From Mesorhizobium sp. J428 (GTDB taxonomy: Bacteria; Pseudomonadota; Alphaproteobacteria; Rhizobiales; Rhizobiaceae), in contig NZ_JAJOMX010000001.1 in assembly GCF_024699925.1 (NCBI RefSeq), positions 1,240,001-1,304,000 of the forward strand: a stretch of 64,000 nucleotides of DNA, written 5' to 3'. The notes under the pieces were generated by a model. The model was not told the DNA's origin, searched no databases, and was given only the letters and a program-made list of their open reading frames with translations. Positions 8,187 to 17,493 of the stretch are shown here, in pieces; the first letter of the stretch is position 1, and each line of letters starts with the position of its first letter. The translations under genes and the position numbers were made by a program.

Positions 8187-9065
8187 CTACTCCTGTCTGC
8201 CGAAGAGGCCCTCGGGCCGAAAGACGAGCACTGCTGCCATGATGACGAAGACGGCCATGCCGGCGGCCTGCGGGAACGCGATCTTGGTCAGCGTTTCGGC
8301 GATGCCGAGGAGATATGATGCGGCGATGGTGCCCTTCACGGAGCCCATGCCGCCGATGACGACGATCGCGAAGACGACAACCATGATGTGCGAACCCATG
8401 AAGGGGCCGACCTGGTAGATCGGCGCGGCCAGCGTTCCGGCGACCGCGGCGAGCGCGGCGCCGAACCCGTAAGTGGCGGTGAGCAGCAGCGGGACATCGA
8501 CGCCGAACGAGCGCAGCAGGCTCGGGTTCTCGTTGGCGGCGCGCAGATACGAGCCGGCGCGCGTCTTCTCGATCAGCAGCCAGGTGCCGATGCACAGGAC
8601 GACGGAGGCGAGGACGACGAACAGCCGGTAGCGCGGGAAATACATGAAGCCGAGGTTCACGGCCCCGGACAGGGCTTCCGGCACGGTATAGGCGCGGCCG
8701 GCCGATCCGAACCAGTACCGAAACATCCCTTCCAGAACCAATGTCAGGCCGAGCGTGAAGAGCAGTCCGTACATGTGATCGACGTTGTACAGCCGCGAGA
8801 TCATCGTTCGCTCGACCGCGGCCGAAACGAGCCCGACCACGATCGGGGAGATGAGCAGCGACGGCCAGAAGCCGATGCCGAAATAGACAAGCAGCAGGTA
8901 GGAGAGGAACGCGCCGACCATGTACTGCGCGCCATGGACGAAGTTGACGATGCGCAGGAGGCCGAAGATCACTGTCAGGCCAACGCTGAGCAGCGCATAG
9001 ATCGAGCCGTTCACGAGTCCGAGAAAGATTTGGGCCATCAGTCCCGACAGGGGAATGTCGAACAT
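8187..9065 (-). CDS. livH: ABC transporter permease, LivH-type
   Basis: A 292-residue inner-membrane permease of the HAAT family. It opens with QIFLGLVNGSIYALLSVGLT and IVNFVHGAQYMVGA, both diagnostic of LivH, and has eight or nine hydrophobic helices. The loop AANENPSLLRSFGVDV is the ATPase coupling region. Its start at 9065 directly abuts the livF stop (ATG then TGA on adjacent codons), and its stop is five bases before livM, so the four transporter genes form one tightly packed operon. Length is usual for the family. Specificity is not readable from this subunit. Confidence 0.93.
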   Translation of the reverse strand: MFDIPLSGLMAQIFLGLVNGSIYALLSVGLTVIFGLLRIVNFVHGAQYMVGAFLSYLLLVYFGIGFWPSLLISPIVVGLVSAAVERTMISRLYNVDHMYGLLFTLGLTLVLEGMFRYWFGSAGRAYTVPEALSGAVNLGFMYFPRYRLFVVLASVVLCIGTWLLIEKTRAGSYLRAANENPSLLRSFGVDVPLLLTATYGFGAALAAVAGTLAAPIYQVGPFMGSHIMVVVFAIVVIGGMGSVKGTIAASYLLGIAETLTKIAFPQAAGMAVFVIMAAVLVFRPEGLFGRQE

Positions 9066-9773
9066 TCAGACCCCCAGCGTTTCTTCGAGGAGTTCTTGGG
9101 AACTGCCGATCTCCGCCGCAGCAAGTTCGGCCGTCACCTTGCCGCCATCGACGAGGTAGAACCTGTCGGCGATACGGGAGGCGAAGTGCAGGTTCTGCTC
9201 GGCGATGAGGATCGAGATGCCCTTCTGCTTGAGCAGCCGGACCACCTCGCCGATCTTCTGCACGATGACCGGGGCGAGACCCTCGGTCGGCTCGTCGAGC
9301 AGCATCAGCCGGGCGCCGGCGTGCAGGATCCGTGCGATTGCCAGCATCTGCTGCTCGCCGCCCGAGAGCTGGCCGCCGAGGCTGGATCGACGCTCCCTGA
9401 GATTGGGGAACAGCTCGAAAAGCTCTTTGATGCTCATGCCGCCCGACGAGAGCACGGGCGGAAGGACGAGATTCTCGTAGACTGTGAGAGAGTGGTAGAT
9501 GCCGCGCTCTTCCGGCACGTAGCCGAGGCCCAGGCGGGCAATGTTATGAACGCGAATGCCGATCGCGTCCTGCCCCCATATACGGATCACGCCCTCGCGT
9601 GTCGGAAGGATGCCGGTGATCGAACGCAGCAGGGTGGTCTTGCCAACGCCGTTGCGTCCGAGCAAGGCAACGGTCTCGCCTTTGCCGACCGTCAGCGAAA
9701 GGCCGTGCAAGACATGGCTTTCGCCATACCAGGCATGTAGGTCCTGAACCTCGAGCGCAAGCACGTCAGGCAT
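9066..9773 (-). CDS. livF: ABC transporter ATP-binding protein, LivF-type
   Basis: A 235-residue ATPase of the branched-chain type. Motifs in order: Walker A GRNGVGKTT near residue 38, the Q-loop replaced region YVPEERGIY typical of LivF, signature LSGGEQQML near 133, Walker B LMLLDEPTEGL and the switch His region IAEQNLHFA. The start at 9773 overlaps the livG stop by eight bases; the longer in-frame form up to 9827 would overlap livG much more and is less likely. It should dimerise with LivG and energise the LivHM channel. Confidence 0.92.
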   Translation of the reverse strand: MPDVLALEVQDLHAWYGESHVLHGLSLTVGKGETVALLGRNGVGKTTLLRSITGILPTREGVIRIWGQDAIGIRVHNIARLGLGYVPEERGIYHSLTVYENLVLPPVLSSGGMSIKELFELFPNLRERRSSLGGQLSGGEQQMLAIARILHAGARLMLLDEPTEGLAPVIVQKIGEVVRLLKQKGISILIAEQNLHFASRIADRFYLVDGGKVTAELAAAEIGSSQELLEETLGV

Positions 9774-10530
9774 CGGCGCCTCCGATATACGCTTCGCGAA
9801 CCATCGGGTTGGTGCTGACCTCGGCATATGAGCCCTGGGCGATGACCTCCCCTCGCGCCAGCACGGAGATGTCGTCGCAGATGGTCGAGACGACCGACAG
9901 GTTGTGCTCGATCATGACGATGGAATGGCGGTCCGAGAGCGAGCGGATGAGCTTGCTGACGGCCGCGATGTCCTCCCGGCCCATGCCGGCCATCGGCTCG
10001 TCGAGCAGCAAAACCTTCGGTTCGAGCGCGAGCGTCGTTGCGATCTCGAGCGTTCGCTTGCGCCCGTAGGGCAACAGCCGGGCCTCCACGTCCGAATAGC
10101 GCTCGAGCTTGACGATGCGCAGAAGCGAGAAGGCCTGCTCTCTCAACTGCTTGAGGACATCGCGCGAGCGCCAGAACTGGCTGGCCAGCCCCGCCTGTCG
10201 CTGCAGGGCCACCTCGATGTTCTGAAGGACGGTCAGATTGGGAAAGACAGCCGAGATCTGGAACGAGCGGACGATACCCTTGCGCGCGATGGCGACCGGG
10301 CCGAGCGCGGTGATGTCCTCTCCCCTGTAGGCGATGGTGCCAGCGGTGGGCGACAGGAACTTCGTCAGCAGGTTGAAGACCGTCGTCTTGCCCGCGCCAT
10401 TCGGCCCGATAATGCCGTGGATGTGGTGCTCTCGAACGGCGAGGCTGACATTGTTGACGGCCAGGAAGTGACCGAACCGCTTGGTAAGGCCATTTACCTG
10501 CAAGGCATGGTTCTGGCTTGCCGTCTCCAC
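9766..10530 (-). CDS. livG: ABC transporter ATP-binding protein, LivG-type
   Basis: A 254-residue ATPase. It shows Walker A GPNGAGKTT, the LivG-specific signature region LLPYGRKRTLEIATTLA in place of canonical LSGGQ, Walker B VLLLDEPMAGM and MIEHNLSVV. The GTG start at 10530 was chosen because GGAGGAG lies seven bases upstream; an in-frame extension to 10599 adds Arg-rich sequence foreign to the family. It is the first gene of the ABC operon, 216 bases after the tctA stop, so the operon could have its own promoter or be read through from the TTT genes. Confidence 0.9.
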   Translation of the reverse strand: METASQNHALQVNGLTKRFGHFLAVNNVSLAVREHHIHGIIGPNGAGKTTVFNLLTKFLSPTAGTIAYRGEDITALGPVAIARKGIVRSFQISAVFPNLTVLQNIEVALQRQAGLASQFWRSRDVLKQLREQAFSLLRIVKLERYSDVEARLLPYGRKRTLEIATTLALEPKVLLLDEPMAGMGREDIAAVSKLIRSLSDRHSIVMIEHNLSVVSTICDDISVLARGEVIAQGSYAEVSTNPMVREAYIGGADA

Positions 10531-10746
10531 TGCGCCTCCTCCCCTGAAGCGTTGTTTCAGCGCGGCCGCGCATGTCTCCCTGCGGAGACCCCCTCCCACG
10601 CTGGCAACGTCAGACGGATGCTAGGAAGCCCCACCATGAAAGAACAATGCTGTTTTGGAGCTTCACCATAACGCCCCGATATGCTGAAACGCCCGGCAGA
10701 TAGTCCGCCAGGCGCTTCGATACGGGCCGCGATCTATGGCGCTCGG

Positions 10747-12253
10747 TCAGTCTTCCTCGACGAAGACCTCGTCGCGTCGCCGCCGGATCTGGGGCATGAA
10801 GACGATGAGCAGAACCACCAGCGAGGTGACGAGGAGGCCGAGGCTGATCGGACGCTCGACGAACACCATCGGATCGCCGCCGGACAACAGCATCGCGCGC
10901 CGCAGATATTCCTCCAGCATCGGACCGAGAACAAAGCCGAGCAGAAGCGGGGCAGGCTCGCAGTCGAGCTTGCTCAGCCCGTAGCCGACGAAGCCGAAGA
11001 ACGCCATCGCCAGCAGGTCGAAGCTGTTGTTGCCGATGCTGTAGACCCCGATCGCGGAAAAGCCGAGGATCGCCGGAAAGAGGAAGTGGTTGCGGATCGA
11101 TAGCAGCTTGACCCACAGTCCGACGAGCGGCAGGTTGAGCACGACGAGCATGAGGTTGCCGACCCACATCGACGCGATCACCCCCCAGAAAAGGGCCGGT
11201 TGCTCGGCGGCCAGGTTCGGACCCGGCGCGACACCCTGCAGGATGAGTGCTCCGATCATCAGCGCCATGATCGGGTTGGACGGAATCCCGAGCGTCAGCA
11301 TCGGGATGAAGGACGTCTGCGCGCCCGCATTGTTGGCAGCCTCCGGACCGGCGACGCCTGGCAAAGCCCCGTGTCCGAACTTCTCGGGCGTCTTGGAGAG
11401 CTTTTTCTCGATCGTGTAGGAAGCGAAGGACGACAGCATGGCCCCGCCGCCGGGCAGGACACCGAGGACCGATCCGAGCAGGGGTACCGCGAACGACCGG
11501 CCCGGTCCCCTCCTTGAAGTCCTCCTTCGTCGGCATCAGGCTAGTGACCTTTGCCCGCGGCGGCGGATTCTCGTGCTCGTCCTCCAGGCCGCGGAGAATC
11601 TCGGCGACGGCATAGATGCCTGCGCCAAAGGCGACGATCGGGATCCCATCCGCGAGGTCGAGCGTACCAAGCGTGAAACGCATGCTGCCGGTATAGACAT
11701 CGGTGCCGACCGTCCCGAGCAGCAGCCCAAAGACGATCATCACAAGTCCTTTGAGGATCGATCCATGGGCCAGCGCAATGGATGCGATGAGACCCAGCAC
11801 CATCAGCGAGAAATAGTCGGCCGGCCCGAACTTGAGCGCCATGGCGGTCAAAGGCAGGGCGAAGAGAGCGATGACGAGGGTGGCGAACGAGCCAGCGACG
11901 AAGGAACCGATCGCGGCGGCGGCGAGCGCAACGCCGGCACGTCCCTGCTGCGCCATGCGGAAGCCATCGATCGCGGTCACGGCCGAGCTGGCCTCACCCG
12001 GCAGATTGATCAGGATCGCGGTCGTGGAGCCGCCATACTGCGCGCCGTAGTAGATACCGGCGAGCATGATCAGGGCGGATTCAGGGGAAAAGCCGAACGT
12101 CACCGGCAGAAGGATGGCGATCGTGCCCATCGGGCCGATCCCGGGCAGCACGCCGATGGCGGTCCCGAGAAAACAGCCGATGAAGCAGAACAGCAGGTTC
12201 TGCGGCTCAAGCACCGTCTGGAAGCCGATCGCAAGGTGCGCGAAAATATCCAT
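10747..12253 (-). pseudogene. tctA: TctA-type large membrane subunit of TTT transporter, one frameshift
   Basis: A TctA-family 12-helix permease that would be 501 residues. The front (start 12253, LLFCFIGCFLGTAIGVLPGI, YYGAQYGGSTTAILINLPGE) and the back (MLSSFASYTIEKKLS to the stop at 10747, with PEAANNAGAQTSFIPMLTLG) are in different frames. The shift sits at about 11481-11484, where a run of four identical bases carries one too many; removing one makes the whole gene continuous. Everything else is family-perfect, so it is either a fresh mutation or a sequencing error. It follows tctB by ten bases and works with TctB and a TctC receptor to drive proton- or sodium-coupled uptake of carboxylates. 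Confidence 0.82.
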
Positions 12254-12263
12254 CTGTCTGCCC

Positions 12264-12740
12264 TCAGCCTGTGAACAGCGTGCCCCAGAAGGGGATCGGC
12301 ATGTTGAGGAGATAACCGAAGATCAGGACGCAGAAGACCGTGAACCCGATCGAAAGGATCGCCGACTGCCGAAACGTCGCAAGGCGGCTCGCGAACGACA
12401 CGGCGAAGATCGTGATCAGAAGGGCTGGAACCAGGCCGAGCGTTCGGATCGTCGCGGCGAAGATGACCGGCGACAGCAGGATGAGAATGATCGCGCGCGG
12501 CCGCGCCAGGCGAAGCGGTTGCCGGTCGGGGGACGGAGTGCTGAAGGCCACGCCGATCGACAGGATGGCCAGCACGATCGACAGCAGGAGCGGGAAGAAG
12601 CCCGGTCCCATGTCGTCCAGGGTGCCGAGGTTCATGTTGAGCGCGGCATGGATTCCCATCGCTGCGCCGATCGCGACGAAAATCCCCGCGAAGATGATGT
12701 TCTGCGGCACGCCCGTGCCGGAGCCGGGTCTATCAGACAT
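12264..12740 (-). CDS. tctB: TctB-type small membrane subunit of TTT transporter
   Basis: A 158-residue protein with four hydrophobic helices, the size and pattern of TctB, the poorly conserved small subunit of tripartite tricarboxylate transporters. It has the family-typical LGTLDDMGPGFFPLLLSIVLAIL segment after the first helix. The start at 12740 has GGGGAGGGAA just upstream; the open frame extends further but with Arg-rich, non-membrane sequence. It sits between an NTF2-like gene and tctA, in the order tctC-(DUF6282)-(NTF2-like)-tctB-tctA, so two soluble proteins have been built into the transporter operon. Confidence 0.88.
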   Translation of the reverse strand: MSDRPGSGTGVPQNIIFAGIFVAIGAAMGIHAALNMNLGTLDDMGPGFFPLLLSIVLAILSIGVAFSTPSPDRQPLRLARPRAIILILLSPVIFAATIRTLGLVPALLITIFAVSFASRLATFRQSAILSIGFTVFCVLIFGYLLNMPIPFWGTLFTG

Positions 12741-12772
12741 GTTCCCTCCCCTTGTTGCTCTTAACCGCAGGC

Positions 12773-13270
12773 TCAGCCTGCGTTGGTATCGCCTGTCCTG
12801 ACGACGGCGAGTATTTCGGGCGGCATGACCGTCGCCGCGACCTCGCCCTTGAACAGGGTGTTGAAGTGCTTGTGCGCGATCCACCAGCGCTGGTCTTCCC
12901 AGACCATCGTCTCCGTGACGTCACAGATGAGATTTGGCGCGGATACCGGCAGGACCGGAACGCCATCCATCGCGTAGATCGTCATGATGTAGTCGATCGT
13001 CGCGCGGTCGGCACCCGTCATGTGGACGCGCGGATTGGCGACGAGGTGCCGGGCGACGCGTTCGCCGCGGCCGCGGCGCCAGTCATAGAACGCCTTGATC
13101 TCGGCGCGGCCCGCAAGCCTCATCCGTTCGGACTCGAACACGCCATCCTGCGTGAACAGCAAATGCGCGCCGGAGCCCCAGTTGGTGTCGACGTCGCGCC
13201 AATAGTCGAGGACGAGTTCGAGGACGCGGCCTTTCTGCTCAAGCTCGCCTGGTGCGGGCGATACGCTCAC
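12773..13270 (-). CDS. NTF2-like (SnoaL-like) domain protein
   Basis: A 165-residue soluble protein with the alpha+beta cone pattern of the NTF2-like superfamily: an N-terminal helix (ELVLDYWRDVDTNWG), a GRAEIKAFYDWRRGRGERVARHLVANPRV segment common in polyketide cyclase/SnoaL and dehydratase-like members, and C-terminal strands with EDQRWWIAHKHFNT. The GTG start at 13270 overlaps the upstream stop by four bases (GTGA), indicating coupling. Members act as isomerases, dehydratases or small-ligand binders. Here it is sandwiched between a DUF6282-type gene and tctB. No catalytic assignment is possible. Confidence 0.75.
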   Translation of the reverse strand: MSVSPAPGELEQKGRVLELVLDYWRDVDTNWGSGAHLLFTQDGVFESERMRLAGRAEIKAFYDWRRGRGERVARHLVANPRVHMTGADRATIDYIMTIYAMDGVPVLPVSAPNLICDVTETMVWEDQRWWIAHKHFNTLFKGEVAATVMPPEILAVVRTGDTNAG

Positions 13271-14181
13271 GACGCCAGCTCCATCTGCCGGCCTGCGGCC
13301 TGTTCGAGGCATAGCAGCTGCTCGACGTTTTCCTTCATGCAGCGCTGGATTTCTGCCTCATCGAACCCAAGCGACAGCCAGAACCCTACCGCCTGCCGAT
13401 AGCGCCCCGTCAGCGAAAGCGATCTGGGGGAAGGCCCGACGTCGAGGCCAAGGATCAGCCTGTCCGGCGCAAGTCGCCGAGCGAACCCAATGCCGGCCGC
13501 TTCTACCGAGTCCTGTTGCGGAAGGAACTCGACGAACGCGCCGGCTTCCAGGATTTCGCCAAGATCGTCGAGACCCAGCGCGTTACGCCGGAAAGGATCG
13601 CTGACCAGCAGACGCGAAACACCCGCGCGCCGCGCCGCGCAGAACAGCGGCAGGATTTCGCTGACATGAAGCGCGCCGGCATCCAGAACGCCATCTCGAT
13701 CGGCGATGATGTCGAGAACTTCGAGAGCGTCGTCCCGAACGCGGCCGCGGTCGTCAAGGACCGTTATCGCGCGAGGCTTCGGGCCGCGCGAGGCCTGCCG
13801 GCGCGGCCATCGCGTCATGCGCAGATGGTTCTGCGACGAGACGGTCGGCATCGATACGATCCTGCCGCCAAGCATCAGGGCGTGTTCGGCAGCGTAGAAA
13901 TTGAGCCCGCCGGAGATATTGTTGAGCGTCACGCTGCCGGAGAGCGCGATCCCGCCATCACGAAAGCTCGTCTCCATCAGGAGCGATGCGATCGGCGTCG
14001 TGCAATAGGCATCATCACGAAAGACAAGTCCGGCGAGGCCCAACGAAGATGCCTCCGCCGAGACCTCGATGTGATCCTGCCCATAGCCTGGTGAAGGATC
14101 ACAACGGCAGTTCAGATCCCAGGCCCCGCGCAGCAATCTTGCCGCCGTGTCCCTGAAGTCATCCTGCGTCGGGAGTGTCAT
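13267..14181 (-). CDS. DUF6282-family protein lacking the metal-binding residues
   Basis: A 304-residue paralogue of the two DUF6282 proteins at 16559 and 22182. The shared scaffold is clear: GAWDLNCRCDPSP against GAVDLHCHSGPS, LNNISGG against LNNALGG, SSQNHLR against SSNHLR, LDIIADRDGVLDAGALHVSE against LDIIAEHDAVLSGGHLHISE. But His positions kept in the other two are changed: the first HxH is NxR, KDHFY is RDDAY, GGHLH is AGALH, AHPTF is SDPFR, and EHC is EFL. The fold looks intact and the gene is undamaged, so it is likely a non-catalytic partner or binding version and not a pseudogene. It lies within the TTT operon between tctC and the NTF2-like gene. Confidence 0.8.
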   Translation of the reverse strand: MTLPTQDDFRDTAARLLRGAWDLNCRCDPSPGYGQDHIEVSAEASSLGLAGLVFRDDAYCTTPIASLLMETSFRDGGIALSGSVTLNNISGGLNFYAAEHALMLGGRIVSMPTVSSQNHLRMTRWPRRQASRGPKPRAITVLDDRGRVRDDALEVLDIIADRDGVLDAGALHVSEILPLFCAARRAGVSRLLVSDPFRRNALGLDDLGEILEAGAFVEFLPQQDSVEAAGIGFARRLAPDRLILGLDVGPSPRSLSLTGRYRQAVGFWLSLGFDEAEIQRCMKENVEQLLCLEQAAGRQMELAS

Positions 14182-14213
14182 AGGCCGAACCTCTGCCGTC
14201 CCGTATTAAAGGT

Positions 14214-15182
14214 CTACTGGTTCGAAATGCCGTATTTCTTGATGATGTCGCGCCAGAGCGCCTCTTCCTTCACCACGACGTCATGGAAGCCTTCGGGTGT
14301 CGTGTAGGCCGTCTGCTGGCCGATCGCGCCGAACTTGGCTATCGCCTCGGGTTCCTTGAGATACTCGCCGATGGCCGCGTTCACCTTGTCCACGATCTCG
14401 CGCGGCGTGCCCTTGGGCGCCATGATGCCCGACCAGGGGGCGGCAACGAGATCGAGACCGCCCTCGCGGAAGGTGGGCACGTCCGGCAGGACTTTTGCCC
14501 GCTGCGCGGAGGCGACGGCGATGGGCTTGATGTTGCCCGCCTGCAATTGCTTCATGTACGTATCGCCGAGGAAGTCGACGGTGATGTCGACGCTGCCCGA
14601 CAGCATGTCGGTGACGATGGCAGGGCTGCCCTTGTAGGGCACGACCTTCATGTCGACGCCCGCCTTTTCGGCTATCGCCAGTTCGATCATGTGGCCATAG
14701 GAGCCGATGCCGTTATTGCCCGCACTCACCTTGCCCGGGTTGGCCTTCATGTATTCGATCAGTTCCGGGAGCGTGTTGGCCGGAAAATCCTTGCGAGCCG
14801 CCAGGATGATGTCGCCGACCGAGATCTGCGCGATATGCTCGAAGTCCTCGAGCGGCTTGTAGGGCAGGTCCTTCATCGTGTTGGTGAAATTCGCCGCCGG
14901 GCCGGGATAGGCCATGATGAGCGTGTAGCCGTCGGGCGCCTGACGGGCGCCGTAACCCGTTCCGGCCGCGCCGCCCGCACCGGGACGGTTCTCGAATACG
15001 ATCGTCTGCCCCAACCGCTTTTCCAGGTCGCCGGCGACCAGGCGGGCGAGGAAATCGGAACCGGCAGCGAATGGCATGACAAGCGTGATCGGCTTTGCCG
15101 TGGGCCATTCGGCAGCAAGCGCGCCCACTGCGCCGGCAGCGGCGAGACAGAGCGCTACCGTCATGGTTTTCAGGACTCTCAT
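14214..15182 (-). CDS. tctC: TctC-type substrate-binding receptor of TTT transporter
   Basis: A 322-residue periplasmic solute receptor (Bug/TctC family). Start 15182 has GGGAGG seven bases upstream and yields a signal peptide ending ALA-AEWP. Family features: PITLVMPFAAGS after the cleavage site, VFENRPGAGGAAGTGYGA, and the late DVPTFREGGLD. Bug receptors capture carboxylates via main-chain contacts to a carboxyl group. It lies upstream of the tctB and tctA genes of the same strand and downstream of a nearly duplicate, broken receptor gene. A box ATTTC-N7-GAAAT lies 93 bases upstream. Ligand unknown. Confidence 0.9.
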   Translation of the reverse strand: MRVLKTMTVALCLAAAGAVGALAAEWPTAKPITLVMPFAAGSDFLARLVAGDLEKRLGQTIVFENRPGAGGAAGTGYGARQAPDGYTLIMAYPGPAANFTNTMKDLPYKPLEDFEHIAQISVGDIILAARKDFPANTLPELIEYMKANPGKVSAGNNGIGSYGHMIELAIAEKAGVDMKVVPYKGSPAIVTDMLSGSVDITVDFLGDTYMKQLQAGNIKPIAVASAQRAKVLPDVPTFREGGLDLVAAPWSGIMAPKGTPREIVDKVNAAIGEYLKEPEAIAKFGAIGQQTAYTTPEGFHDVVVKEEALWRDIIKKYGISNQ

Positions 15183-15274
15183 CTGCTTCCTCCCAAGCCG
15201 GCGCCGCCAACCGCGTGCCGGACAGTCTAGAACCTAGCGACGCTCCTGCCTCTTTTGGTCCGGGCCCCGGAGCG

Positions 15275-15291
15275 ATTTCAAACCACGAAAT
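15275..15291. promoter_or_regulatory. Candidate IclR-type operator, ATTTC-N7-GAAAT
   Basis: A perfect five-base inverted repeat ATTTC-N7-GAAAT centred at 15283, about 93 bases upstream of the intact tctC start. The same arms and spacing recur at 16438-16454 and, with one mismatch each, at 18703-18719 and 21080-21096, all in noncoding sequence in front of genes of this region. Two IclR regulators are encoded nearby. Assignment to IclR is inference. Confidence 0.5.
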
Positions 15292-15381
15292 AGCATGATC
15301 CGGCAGGTGCGCGGACAAATCGCAACGGTGGCCCCTTGCCGCACAACCCGAGGCGCGAAAAGGGCCAGCGTCAGCGCTCGC

Positions 15382-16348
15382 TTACTCGTTGGAGATATTG
15401 TGCTTCTTGATGATGTCGCGCCATTTGGCTTCCTCGTCCACCACGATCTGATGGAACTCAGCCGGCGTGGTGAAGGCAGGGCTCTGCCCGAAGGGCTTCA
15501 TCTTCGCCTCGATGCCGTCGCTTTTGACGAACTCGCCGATTGCAGCGTTGATCTTGTCGACGATCTCTTTCGGCGTTCCCTTGGGCGCCATGATTCCTGC
15601 CCACGGAGACGCCGCGAAATTGATGCCCGACTCCTTGAACGTTGGGACATCCGGATAGTCCGGAGCACGCTTCTCGGACACGACCGCAAGCGGACGGATG
15701 GAGCCTGACTCGAACTGCTTGATGTATGTCTCGCCAATGTAGTCGATCGACGCATCGACGCTGCCCGAGAGCATGTCGACGACGAGCGGTCCGCTGCCCT
15801 GTACGGGATCATCTTGACGTTGATGCCGGCAAGTTCGGTCAATGCCAGCTGGATCATGTGTCCGCGTACGAGCCGATGCCGACATTGCCGAAACTAACCT
15901 TGCCGGGGTTTTCCCTGGCGTAGGCGACGAACTCATCGAACGTCTTGGCCGGGAAGTCCTTGCGAACGCTCAACCCCATATAGCCGACGCTGATCTGGGC
16001 AATGTGCTCGAAGTCTTCCAGCGGCTTGTAGGGAAGGGATTTGTACGTGTTGGTGTAGTTTGCGGCCGGTCCGGGATAGGCCGTAATCAGCGTGTAGCCA
16101 TCGGCGGGCTGTCTTGCGCCATAGGCGGTTCCGGTTGCGCCACCGGCGCCCGGGCGGTTTTCGAAGACCACGGTTTGACCGAGTGTCTTCTGCATCGCAT
16201 CAGCCACCATGCGCTGAAGTGCATCACCGCCCGGTGCGAAAGCATGAATGACGGTGATCGGCTTGTCGTTGGGCCATTCGGCGCGAGCCATGCCGGACAT
16301 GCCCAGGAGCGGAAGCGAAAGGGCAATAAGCGTCAGAAGTCTGCGCAT
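15382..16348 (-). pseudogene. tctC: Second TctC-type receptor, two frameshifts
   Basis: A near-duplicate of the adjacent tctC gene. Start 16348 gives a signal peptide ending ARA-EWPND, then VFENRPGAGGATGTAYGA. The frame fails near 15862 and again near 15800; each site needs one added base to restore GSYAxHMIQLALTEL and PYKGSGPLVV. With both repaired the gene is 323 codons, the same size as its neighbour, and both end in DIIKKxxISNx. The rest is undamaged and codon use is normal, so loss is recent or the bases were missed in sequencing. As a tandem copy it may have offered a different ligand range for the same TctAB. Confidence 0.82.
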
Positions 16349-16437
16349 TGGTAAAGTCCTCCCCATTACCGATATCGATTTCGGTTGGGGGGACGATAAG
16401 CCAGAAGCCGCTCCCCTCGATGAGGAGGCTCCATTGT

Positions 16438-16454
16438 ATTTCAACGCGTGAAAT
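16438..16454. promoter_or_regulatory. Candidate IclR-type operator, ATTTCA-N5-TGAAAT
   Basis: A perfect six-base inverted repeat with a five-base spacer lies in the divergent interval between the broken tctC (start 16348) and the plus-strand DUF6282 gene (start 16559). It is about 90 and 105 bases from the two starts, so one bound dimer could control both directions. It is the best copy of the repeat shared with 15275, 18703 and 21080. Confidence 0.55.
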
Positions 16455-16558
16455 CCAAAGGGGCCACCTTGGACGACCGGATGCCCGGACGCTACCGCAT
16501 GTCGACGCTGTCCGGAAGCGCGCGCAGAATCCGGTTCAGCCGGTTGGGAGCGAGACAG

Positions 16559-17476
16559 GTGGCAACACTGACGACTGGTAACCGCGAAGCAGCGGTAGAG
16601 GGCCTTCTGAATGGGGCAGTCGACCTGCACTGCCATAGCGGGCCGTCCGTGATGAAGCGCAAGATAGACCATCTCGAAGAAATCGCCGAGGCAGAGGCCG
16701 CGGGGCTGCGGGCTGTCCTGTTCAAGGACCACTTCTACTCCGCAACGCCGGTGCTCAACCTGATCAACAGGCACCGCAATGCGGCCTCGAACCTCACCCT
16801 TCTTTCAGGCGTGCCCCTCAACAACGCGCTCGGCGGCTTCAATCCGCACGCAGTCGCTCACGGCCTGAGCCTCGGTGCCCGGCTCGTCTGGATGCCGACT
16901 CTTTGCTCCAGCAACCACCTGCGCACCGCATTCCGTTATGACCTCTCCGGTAAGCTGGGAATGCGCCAGCCGACGGGTCTCTCCGCGTTGACGGACAGCG
17001 GCGACGTGAGGGACGACGTGAAGGAGATTCTCGACATCATCGCCGAGCATGATGCAGTGCTGAGCGGCGGCCACCTGCATATCAGCGAAATGTATCCTCT
17101 GTTCGAGGAAGCCAGGGCGCGCGGAGTAACGCGACTGATGGTTGCCCATCCGACCTTCTGGATCGAGGCCGACGTCTCCGACCTAAAGGAGCTGGGCCGC
17201 ATGGGCGTATACATGGAGCACTGCGCCTGCATGCTGGTGGACTGCCCGACGCGCAAGTTCACCGGCGAGGATCTGAGGGAATATGCGGCGGCGGGCGGCA
17301 TCGAGCATACGATCCTCGGCTCCGATCTCGGCCAGCCGATCAACCCGACACCCGTGGAAGGCTTCAAGGCGGTCATCGAACTCTGCCTCGACAGCGGATT
17401 CTCCGTCGAGGACACACGCAGGATGACGTCGCTCAACGCCTGTCGGCTGATGGGTATCCCGCCGGCGCTTCACTAG
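16559..17476 (+). CDS. DUF6282-family amidohydrolase-like protein
   Basis: A 305-residue protein of the DUF6282 family, which resembles amidohydrolase-type TIM barrels but has no described reaction that I know of. Likely metal ligands are all present: DLHCH near residue 22, KDHFY, NPHAVAHG, NHL, GGHLHISE, AHPTFW, EHC and LGSDLG. Start 16559 (GTG) is preferred because GGGAG lies upstream and the N-terminus then matches the paralogue at 22182; ATG at 16499 or 16448 in the same frame is also possible. It opens a plus-strand run followed after 17 bases by an MFS gene. It probably hydrolyses a cyclic or amide-like intermediate; that is inference. Confidence 0.82.
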   Translation: MATLTTGNREAAVEGLLNGAVDLHCHSGPSVMKRKIDHLEEIAEAEAAGLRAVLFKDHFYSATPVLNLINRHRNAASNLTLLSGVPLNNALGGFNPHAVAHGLSLGARLVWMPTLCSSNHLRTAFRYDLSGKLGMRQPTGLSALTDSGDVRDDVKEILDIIAEHDAVLSGGHLHISEMYPLFEEARARGVTRLMVAHPTFWIEADVSDLKELGRMGVYMEHCACMLVDCPTRKFTGEDLREYAAAGGIEHTILGSDLGQPINPTPVEGFKAVIELCLDSGFSVEDTRRMTSLNACRLMGIPPALH

Positions 17477-17493
17477 CTCGACGCGGCCCGCAC

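Noticed and set aside
7123..8418. A 431-codon plus-strand frame opposite livM
   Set aside because: Same reason: low-complexity charged product with no start signal, fully antisense to livM and livH.
8388..9740. A 450-codon open frame on the plus strand opposite livM, livH and livF
   Set aside because: Its product is rich in Arg, Glu, Asp and Gln without any domain, and it is the mirror of well-conserved transporter genes in high-GC DNA.
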